From Spirochaetota bacterium (GTDB lineage Bacteria > Spirochaetota > Brachyspiria > Brachyspirales > JACRPF01): a DNA stretch of 64,000 bases. Shown one piece after another: positions 19,108-25,350 of this stretch. The translations under genes and the position numbers were made by a program. The notes under the pieces were generated by a model that did no database searches, was not told the origin of the DNA, and saw nothing but the letters and a program-made list of their open reading frames with translations. How positions within the stretch are numbered: the first letter of the stretch is position 1; the number at the start of each line of letters is the position of its first letter. The DNA lies in the NCBI GenBank assembly GCA_016214035.1, contig JACRPF010000005.1, positions 62,001-126,000 of the forward strand. The letters are read 5' to 3'.

Positions 19108-20397
19108 TTATTTCTTATAAATCGTTGAAAACACTGAAAAATAATCCGGGAACGTTTTCCGCACGCAGGACGGATTACTGATGACGACATTGTCGATAAA
19201 AAGACCGGCGAGCGAGAACGCCATCGCCATGCGGTGGTCGTCATAGGTGGCGATGCGCACGCCTTTGTATGACGGCGCCGGATGAACCGTGAATCCGTCC
19301 TGAAACACGGTTACACCGCCCCCCAGCATGCGTATCTCGTTTGCCACCGCCTCGATGCGGTTGGTTTCCTTGATGCGCATATTCTCAACGCCGCGAATGG
19401 TCGTGGGTCCCTCCGCCGCGAGCGCAACCACGGCCAGTGTCTGCGCGACATCGGGCATATCATTGAGCGATACATCCACGCCTTTGAGCTTTTTGTCCGG
19501 TGATTTCGATACTTCCACGAAGTTTTCGCCGCGCGTGACGGTGCATCCCATGGTCTCAAAAATATCAACGAGCTTGATGTCGCCCTGTTTGCTTTTGTAG
19601 GATATGTTCTCCACCCGCACCCGTCCGCCCACGACTGCGGGAATCGCGAAAAAGTACGATGCGTTCGAGGCGTCTGATTCTATCGTGTATTCCCCGGCGC
19701 AATAAACCTTTTCATTGCTGACGGTGAATGATTCGTAATTATTATTTTTCACGCTGGCGCCGAAATGCTCCATCAGGTCGATGGTCATGTCGATGTAGGG
19801 TTTGCTCACCAGTGTGCCGTTGATGGCCACCGTGAGCGGTTTTTCCGCGTACGGCGCCGAGAGGAGCAGTGACGACAGATACTGGCTGCTGTCGGTCCCC
19901 CTGAGCGTTACCGTGCCGCCGGGGAAATGTCCGCCTTCAATCATCACCGGCGGGTATTCATCATCCTTCGCCCGCACATTTACGCCCATGCTGCGCAAAG
20001 CCCGTACGAGATCGCCGATGGGACGTTTGAGCATGCGCTCGTTGCCGGATATGAAATAGGTGCCCTGGCCGAGCGTGAGCATCGAGACGAGGAAACGCAT
20101 CGCGGTTCCCGCATTCTGTATGTAGATTTCGCCGACATATCCCGGGAAATGACCGTCGCTGCCGATGACGGTGAGCGTCTGACTGCTCTCGTCATGCTGC
20201 ATCCAGAGTCCGAGTTTTTCAAGCGCACGCATCATGTGCGTGGTGTCGTCGCTCATAAGCGCGTTTTTGAGCGTCGTGGTCCCCTTGGCGAGTGCGGCGA
20301 TGACGAGTGCGCGGTTCGTATAGCTTTTCGATCCGGGAACACGCACGACCGCATCCACGTTCGCGGCGCGTTCAATACGTAAATCTTTGTTGTCCAT
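19108..20397 (-). CDS. aroA: 3-phosphoshikimate 1-carboxyvinyltransferase (EPSP synthase)
   Basis: A 429-residue enzyme of the shikimate pathway that joins shikimate 3-phosphate and phosphoenolpyruvate in the cytoplasm. Conserved pieces: VPGSKSYTNRALVIAALA at the N-terminus, NAGTAMRFLVSM (phosphate/PEP site), RMKETNR-type RIKETNRIEAVANEI, and the terminal TYDDHRMAMAFSLAGL. Glyphosate-class assignment is not attempted. It lies 54 bases downstream of recF on the same strand and probably belongs to a dnaN-recF-aroA transcript; this aroA position is not the usual neighbour of recF (gyrB). Expression would end at the terminator at 19061-19087. Confidence 0.95.
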   Translation of the reverse strand: MDNKDLRIERAANVDAVVRVPGSKSYTNRALVIAALAKGTTTLKNALMSDDTTHMMRALEKLGLWMQHDESSQTLTVIGSDGHFPGYVGEIYIQNAGTAMRFLVSMLTLGQGTYFISGNERMLKRPIGDLVRALRSMGVNVRAKDDEYPPVMIEGGHFPGGTVTLRGTDSSQYLSSLLLSAPYAEKPLTVAINGTLVSKPYIDMTIDLMEHFGASVKNNNYESFTVSNEKVYCAGEYTIESDASNASYFFAIPAVVGGRVRVENISYKSKQGDIKLVDIFETMGCTVTRGENFVEVSKSPDKKLKGVDVSLNDMPDVAQTLAVVALAAEGPTTIRGVENMRIKETNRIEAVANEIRMLGGGVTVFQDGFTVHPAPSYKGVRIATYDDHRMAMAFSLAGLFIDNVVISNPSCVRKTFPDYFSVFSTIYKK

Positions 20398-20451
20398 GGC
20401 AGTATCTCTTTCAGAAGTATGGGCACAGTCTATAGTGTAAGGATTGAAAAA

Positions 20452-21531
20452 TCAAATGATACGCGGCAGCAGTCCTGTTATGACCGGCACGTCGATGACC
20501 GTTCCCGATACACCGCCCGCGCGGCTCACGTCGGTGACGGTGATGAACATCTGGCCCCTGTCCTTCATGTAATCGAGCACGCGGGCGCGCCTTGGTGCGT
20601 CAAGTTCGAGGAGCGCGTCGTCGATGAGGAGTATCGGGCGCTCGTTGCGTTCACGCGCGATGACCGACTGCCGCGCGATGTTCATGATGACCGCGGCGAG
20701 CCGTTTCTCGCCCTGCGAGGAGAAATGACGTATCTCGGTATCGTGTGCGAACAGACGGAAATCGCCCCGCTGCGGTCCTATCGAGGTGGTGCGCATCTTC
20801 ACATCGCGTCCGGCCTGCGCCTTGAGCCTGGCTGCGAATGAATCCGCCGAGGTGATGTCGCCCGCGCCGTTCTCGTAACGTATCGCATAGCCGCCGGCCG
20901 TGCCGAACAGCGCCGTGAACGAGTCATTCATGGACCGAGCGATGATTTCAGCATAGGCGTTCGCGCGTTCGATGATGAAATATCCGAGCTCGGCAAGTCT
21001 GTCGTCGAACACCGTATAATCGGGGCTCTGCACTTTCAGCGCAGCGTTACGGTGCTTCAGTACGCCGTAATATTCCACGAGCGCGGCAAGATACGCCGCG
21101 TCGACGTTCGAGATGAGCATGTTGAAGAAATCGCGACGACGTGACGGTTCGCCGTCGATGAGCGATACATCGGCAGGCAGGAACACCACGGCGAGAAAAC
21201 GCCCGATGATCTCCCGGCGTGTGCGCACTTCCTTGCCGTCAACGGCCACGCGTTTTACTTTGTCGAATGAAGACACTTCAACGCGGCGTTCGTCGCCGTT
21301 ATCGGAGATGAAGACGCCTTTGACATAGTAACCGGGTTCTCCGTTCTTCACGAGGCGTTCGTCGCGCGCGGTGCGGAATGAACGTCCGTCGGCGAGAAGA
21401 TGTATCGCTTCAAGGAGATTTGTCTTGCCGCTGCCGTTGTCCCCGGTGAGAATGGTGACGCCGGGTTCAAATGAGAGATCGGCGGTGCTGTAATTACGGA
21501 ATCCGCGAAGGGTAAGCGATGATATGGTCAC
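20452..21531 (-). CDS. recF: DNA replication/repair ATPase RecF
   Basis: A 359-residue SMC-like ATPase that loads RecA at gapped DNA together with RecOR. Walker A is ILTGDNGSGKTNLLEAI near residue 30, the ABC signature is SSQGEKRLAAV, and Walker B is ILLIDDALLELDAPRR, where the first Asp pair lies in the usual ID-D/E-x-x-x-E-L-D arrangement. The start codon appears to be GTG at 21531 with no clear Shine-Dalgarno; a small ACGGGA/TCCCGT hairpin lies about 10 bases upstream and could hamper or shape initiation. It follows dnaN on the same strand after 219 bases and precedes aroA. Confidence 0.95.
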   Translation of the reverse strand: MTISSLTLRGFRNYSTADLSFEPGVTILTGDNGSGKTNLLEAIHLLADGRSFRTARDERLVKNGEPGYYVKGVFISDNGDERRVEVSSFDKVKRVAVDGKEVRTRREIIGRFLAVVFLPADVSLIDGEPSRRRDFFNMLISNVDAAYLAALVEYYGVLKHRNAALKVQSPDYTVFDDRLAELGYFIIERANAYAEIIARSMNDSFTALFGTAGGYAIRYENGAGDITSADSFAARLKAQAGRDVKMRTTSIGPQRGDFRLFAHDTEIRHFSSQGEKRLAAVIMNIARQSVIARERNERPILLIDDALLELDAPRRARVLDYMKDRGQMFITVTDVSRAGGVSGTVIDVPVITGLLPRII

Positions 21532-21623
21532 GGTTTTTTACGGGAAACATCCCGTGGTATTTTATAACTGGAAATATGTGCGGGTTGGACACACAATATT
21601 TTCTTCAAGTTGCTGTCGCTTTC

Positions 21624-21643
21624 GCAATCCATCCATGGATTGC
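21624..21643. repeat. Perfect CCATGG-centred hairpin between dnaN and recF
   Basis: A 20-base sequence with 9-base arms (GCAATCCAT / ATGGATTGC) and a 2-base centre, followed by a second GC-rich stem candidate (GCTCG ... CGAGC). A similar CCATGG-centred hairpin (23044-23061, arms CCGTCC/GGACGG) followed by a GGCGCG/CGCGCC stem lies on the other side of dnaN. Confidence 0.5.
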
Positions 21644-21750
21644 TTGCGCTCGGCGCCAACGCGAGCATCAATTATCCCCGATATTGTACCGCATCCATGC
21701 GTTCATAGGTCCTATTTCCTTTTTTGATCGGGTCTGCAGAAAAGCTCGCG

Positions 21751-22881
21751 TTATGCTTCTTCTTCAGCCTTCATCGGCATGACGATATAGAAATAATCGT
21801 TGCGTTCAATTTCCTTGACCATGGCCGGCGACGTGTCGTCGTTGAAGCGGAACGTGATGATGTCCGCGTCGATCTGGCGCATGATGTCCTGTATGTAGGT
21901 GTAGTTGAACGATATCTGGCACGGGTCGCCCTGATAGTTCACTTCAATCTCTTCGCTTGATTCCCCGAGCTCCTGGTTCACGCCCTTCACGTTGAGCGAT
22001 CCTTCGCCCACTTCCATGATGAGTTTTTTGGAGCGGACGTCCTGGATCATCGGCGTTACGCGGCGTACGGCGTCCATGAGGTCGTTCTTGTTCACGCGGA
22101 ACGAATTGCCGAAGTCCTTGGGGACCACCTGTTTGTAATTGGGATATTTTCCCTCGATGAGCGTGCTTACGAATTGGAACGATCCGCAGCCGAACGATAC
22201 CTGCTGCGCGCCCACGGTCATCGTTACGTTCTCGGCGTCTTCGCCCGATGCTATCGATATCATCTCGGTGAGCACTTTCGGCTCGATGATGATGCCGAAA
22301 CCGCCCTTGGGTACGCCCTCGAATTCGCGTTCGATGAAGGCGAGACGTTTGCCGTCGGTGGCTATGGCGCGTACCGCGTTGTCTTCTTTCTCGAAATATA
22401 TCCCGCGGAGCACCGGTTTGAACGTATCGCGCGCGGTGAACGACAGACACTTATTGACCATCGTGACGAATTCCTTCGCCGGGATGACCACGGGTTTCGC
22501 CGTGTCCTTGATGTCCGGAAACGCGGGGAAATCGTCGGGTTTGATGCCGATGATGGTATGTTTGATCTTATTGTTCTCGGAAGCGATGCGTATCTTGTTC
22601 TGCTTGTCGATCTCTATGGAAAGGAAGCCCTCGGGCATTTCCTTGATGATGCTCACGATCTTTTTCGCGAACACGCCAACCGTGCCTTTGCCCGAATATT
22701 CGGAGAGCTGGAGCACGCCCTTCACCCAGACGCTGTTGTCGGTGGCGGTGAGCGTGAGCACGTTCTCGTTGAGGTCGAACATCACGTTGCTTTCAATATT
22801 ATAGACGATCTTCCCTTCAACAACGTCTTCGGTGACGGCTATCACCTTCAGTATGTCTTTTTTGAGGCATTTGAACTTCAT
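21751..22881 (-). CDS. dnaN: DNA polymerase III beta sliding clamp
   Basis: A 376-residue sliding clamp that tethers the replicative polymerase to DNA. The start at 22881 (MKFKCLKKDILKVIAVTEDVV) matches the family N-terminus and has GGGAG 8 bases upstream; the open frame continues 75 codons further but crosses the inverted-repeat element and is not conserved-looking. The three clamp domains can be followed, with YSGKGTVGVFAKKI, DTFKPVLRGIYFE, ATDGKRLAFIEREF and the C-terminal YFYIVMPMKAEEEA (equivalent to the VMPMR end of other clamps). TATACT upstream is a plausible -10. No dnaA gene and no oriC-like DnaA-box cluster is next to it. Confidence 0.96.
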   Translation of the reverse strand: MKFKCLKKDILKVIAVTEDVVEGKIVYNIESNVMFDLNENVLTLTATDNSVWVKGVLQLSEYSGKGTVGVFAKKIVSIIKEMPEGFLSIEIDKQNKIRIASENNKIKHTIIGIKPDDFPAFPDIKDTAKPVVIPAKEFVTMVNKCLSFTARDTFKPVLRGIYFEKEDNAVRAIATDGKRLAFIEREFEGVPKGGFGIIIEPKVLTEMISIASGEDAENVTMTVGAQQVSFGCGSFQFVSTLIEGKYPNYKQVVPKDFGNSFRVNKNDLMDAVRRVTPMIQDVRSKKLIMEVGEGSLNVKGVNQELGESSEEIEVNYQGDPCQISFNYTYIQDIMRQIDADIITFRFNDDTSPAMVKEIERNDYFYIVMPMKAEEEA

Positions 22882-23004
22882 AATCCGCTCCCGATGATCT
22901 ATCGATGGTATGCGGGTATAGTATATTAGGGGTATTGTTTTTGCAAGACCGAGGGTGCCGGAGGCGCTGAGGCGAGGGGATTGAAAAGGACGCTTTATTG
23001 CTCT

Positions 23005-23174
23005 GGGGGAAATGTATTTCTTCGCACCGCGTTTGTGCCTCAGCCGTCCTTCCATGGACGGATTCGGCGCGCTCGCGCCATCCTGGCGCTCGCTCATATT
23101 TATCACAAATTATGACTGTTGTAATGCGATGTTTTATTGATAAAAAACGCGGTGCGAAGAAACACATTTCCCCC
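23005..23174. repeat. 170-bp element with 30-bp inverted arms upstream of dnaN
   Basis: Left arm 23005-23034 and right arm 23145-23174 are reverse complements with a single mismatch (A/G). Between them lie 110 bases that include a CCATGG-centred hairpin (23044-23061) and a GGCGCG/CGCGCC stem. No open frame worth naming is inside. It could be a small non-autonomous mobile element, or a very stable RNA structure, since the whole would fold as one long stem. Similar-sized elements with unrelated arm sequences are at 25174-25324 and 32709-32866. Confidence 0.7.
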
Positions 23175-23448
23175 TCGCATATCGCTTGATGAGATAATGG
23201 TGGTATAGTAAATGATGATAAAGTAGTTCCAACGCTCGAACGCCGTCTTGTCTTATGTTTTACGCCTGCTTGGAAATAAATGAGAAAAAAGAGTGTAGGC
23301 CATCATTAATAACGGGTGTTCTCCTGCCCTGCGCAGCCGGGGAATGGCGGTGGGCCGGGCGTAGTCGAGGCCAGCTGGAGGAAGGGGCGCTTTCCCGCAG
23401 TCGAAAAAAAGACACAGGTTGCTGTTAGTTACCGGTTTGTATTATAGT
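23175..23448. other. Intergenic stretch without recognised gene
   Basis: This interval holds no convincing coding frame. Bases about 23325-23405 are clearly GC-richer than their surroundings and contain several short GC stems (for example CTGCGCAG), which could belong to an untranslated RNA, but I recognise no RNA family (no SRP, RNase P, tmRNA or 6S hallmark). Confidence 0.4.
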
Positions 23449-23985
23449 CTAAAATTTTAAGCACAGACCAAATGTGTTTTGAAATGCGAATGGTGATGAT
23501 TGATTATATGACCCAGTCAATATGCTTTTACCATCGATATATAAACCAAGCCTAAATCCAAGGATTGACAATGCAGGGTTTATAAAAAAACCTAGTGCCA
23601 ACAGCGCTGCTGCACCTTCACTTGGACTAAAAGTTAATAATAGCAAAGGAATTGCTGTATATACTAACGGGAATAGAAATGAAAACAAAGACCCGTATCC
23701 CGAATATATATTTTCCTGGTCTTTAAAATATAAATATTCGGCAAGAGGCATAAAAATAATTTCAGAAACTATCCAAGAACTCACTAAAAAAAACACTCCT
23801 TCATAGCCGCCAATACGTAATGTTGGGGTAATGGCAAGGCGTGCTATTGTTCCAATTCCAACTCCCGCTACGAAATTCCATGAAAGATAATCAAGCTCAG
23901 TCCACTTTTTTTGCTTACTACTGTTTATTTCAACAGCAAGTATTGGAGATGTTAACAAAATCAACAATGCTATTATTATTTTCAC
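23449..23985 (-). CDS. Low-GC hypothetical membrane protein
   Basis: About 178 residues if translation begins at GTG 23985, which has AGGAAG 4-5 bases upstream and yields a typical signal sequence (VKIIIALLILLTSPILAVEI). The rest has three or four hydrophobic segments (AGVGIGTIARLAI, FFLVSSWIVSEIIFMPLAEYLYF, FSFLFPLVYTAIPLLLLTF, AALLALGFFINPALSILGF) and then a beta-like tail. I do not recognise the family. Base composition is strikingly AT-rich compared with all neighbours and its codons differ (many AAT, ATT, TTA), so recent acquisition is likely. The longer open frame starting at 24222 is not adopted because its first 80 residues look non-coding. Confidence 0.6.
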   Translation of the reverse strand: MKIIIALLILLTSPILAVEINSSKQKKWTELDYLSWNFVAGVGIGTIARLAITPTLRIGGYEGVFFLVSSWIVSEIIFMPLAEYLYFKDQENIYSGYGSLFSFLFPLVYTAIPLLLLTFSPSEGAAALLALGFFINPALSILGFRLGLYIDGKSILTGSYNQSSPFAFQNTFGLCLKF

Positions 23986-24158
23986 ATGGCTTCCTAGCTG
24001 CGAAATGGAGCCTGTTTGGAAATAGATATTATTCGCATATCCCGATAATCTGTCCTGAATCATAACGCGACCCTTTCGCAAATATTTATAAAGACCAATA
24101 AATATTATTCTATCGCCGAGCATCGTATTGTCAAGCAGAATAGAATTGGTCTGTATGC

Positions 24159-24186
24159 TTGACGCGCCGGACTGCGGACTTATACT
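24159..24186 (+). promoter_or_regulatory. Promoter of DMT transporter gene
   Basis: TTGACG (24159-24164), 16-base spacer, TATACT (24181-24186), with a leader of about 50 bases to the GTG at 24242. Confidence 0.55.
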
Positions 24187-24241
24187 GCGGTATCCATTGT
24201 GCGGCGGAAGATGATGCCGCATAGGACAATAAGGAGCTTCT

Positions 24242-25093
24242 GTGGGCTTTCTCTATACGCTGTTCGTCGTCGCGGGAATAACCGCCGTCGCATTGATCGG
24301 GAAACTTTCGGCGCGTAAGGGCATTCCGGCGCTCGACCTGTCATTTGTCATATTCTCCGCGGCAACGGTGATGTGCGCCGTCTGGCTCAGATTCAGCGGT
24401 GCGTCGGGTTCATCATTCACGGCCCCTGTAATTATGTACGCGGTGGTCGCCGGTATCGGCGGGTCGCTGGCGGTTTTCCTCTTCAACCATGCGATACGCA
24501 TCGGGCATTTCGGTTTTTCAAACGCCATTTACCGTTCATCGTTCATGATGCCGGTGCTTTTCAGCATGATATTCCTTGCAGCACGTCTGCGGTACACAAC
24601 CGTTGCCGGTATTATGATAATCGTGACAGCTATTTTTCTGATGTCGTGGTCGAACGGGTCGTTTGCATCGGGACAATCCGGCGGCTGGCGGTGGTTTCTC
24701 GTCATCGCCGCGGCGTTTGTTCTCAGCGGACTACCGCGTATCGGACAATTGCTCACCAATACGCACAAAGAGAACTTTTTTGTCTATCTGTTCCTGTCAT
24801 ACGCCGCGGGAGCGATCGCGCTCATTCCGGCTGTTGTCGCACGACGTCGTGTGGATAAACGCGCGCTCGCGTACGGCAGTATCGCCGCGGCGGCAAGTAT
24901 TGTCGGCGTGTATTGTACGCTCATGGCGCTGAACCATCTGCCTGCATATGTAGTCTATCCCATCACACTCAGCGCACCGATTATGCTCGGCATACTTATT
25001 TCGTATTACTTCAAGGAAAAAATAAAACCGTGGGGGTGGATAGGAATTCTGCTGGGCATCAGCGGCATCCTCATCCTCGCCATCTGGAAATGA
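24242..25093 (+). CDS. EamA/DMT-superfamily transporter
   Basis: A 283-residue inner-membrane protein with about ten hydrophobic helices in two similar halves, the pattern of drug/metabolite transporters. The two halves each begin with a helix such as FLYTLFVVAGITAVALIGKLSA and WFLVIAAAFVLSGLPRIGQLL, and the protein ends in a typical IKPWGWIGILLGISGILILAIWK. The start is GTG at 24242 behind AAGGAG. The transported compound cannot be predicted; the family exports amino acids, nucleotide sugars and drugs. Monocistronic, with its own promoter. Confidence 0.82.
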   Translation: MGFLYTLFVVAGITAVALIGKLSARKGIPALDLSFVIFSAATVMCAVWLRFSGASGSSFTAPVIMYAVVAGIGGSLAVFLFNHAIRIGHFGFSNAIYRSSFMMPVLFSMIFLAARLRYTTVAGIMIIVTAIFLMSWSNGSFASGQSGGWRWFLVIAAAFVLSGLPRIGQLLTNTHKENFFVYLFLSYAAGAIALIPAVVARRRVDKRALAYGSIAAAASIVGVYCTLMALNHLPAYVVYPITLSAPIMLGILISYYFKEKIKPWGWIGILLGISGILILAIWK

Positions 25094-25173
25094 TGATACG
25101 CCGTGCTATCTCCGGCAACATCCGTTTTTCACCCATCCCCTTATTTTTTTAATATCCAACGCGCGATAGCGAA

Positions 25174-25324
25174 GGGGAGAGAAGTCTTTTTTAAAACCGG
25201 TACATTTGTTTGAGCAGAAACGGCAATAACATAATAAGAAAATATATATTAGACGTAGAACACAATCCTGCATCGCAAATAAAGTGCGAGTTATGTACCG
25301 GTTTTAAAAAAGACTTCTCTCCCC
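25174..25324. repeat. 151-bp element with perfect 32-bp inverted arms
   Basis: Arms 25174-25205 and 25293-25324 are exact reverse complements over 32 bases; the 87-base centre is AT-rich. Each arm carries GGGGAGAG then T6 and A4, so a transcript entering from either side would meet a T-run. It sits between the DMT gene and the end of ftsK. See also 23005-23174 and 32709-32866. Confidence 0.75.
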
Positions 25325-25342
25325 GCGCGTCACCGCGCGGGG
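25321..25342 (-). terminator. GC-rich hairpin downstream of ftsK
   Basis: CCCCGCGCG, loop, CGCGCGGGG, nine perfect base pairs, 8 bases past the ftsK stop. On the minus strand it is followed after about ten bases by TTTTTT inside the inverted-repeat arm. The distance to the T-run is longer than in a standard intrinsic terminator, so the role is likely but not certain. Confidence 0.5.
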
Positions 25343-25350
25343 CCCCGCCC

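Noticed and set aside
22882-23106. 75-codon N-terminal extension of dnaN
   Set aside because: It crosses the inverted-repeat element and the promoter, is not clamp-like, and the ATG at 22881 has a ribosome site and the family N-terminus.
23325-23405. Structured RNA gene (SRP, RNase P, tmRNA)
   Set aside because: The GC-rich segment lacks the conserved cores of these RNAs and shows no consistent long-range pairing.
22882-23448. Origin of replication beside dnaN
   Set aside because: No cluster of TTATNCACA boxes was found, the only near match (TTATCACAA at about 23100) is a poor one, and dnaA is absent.
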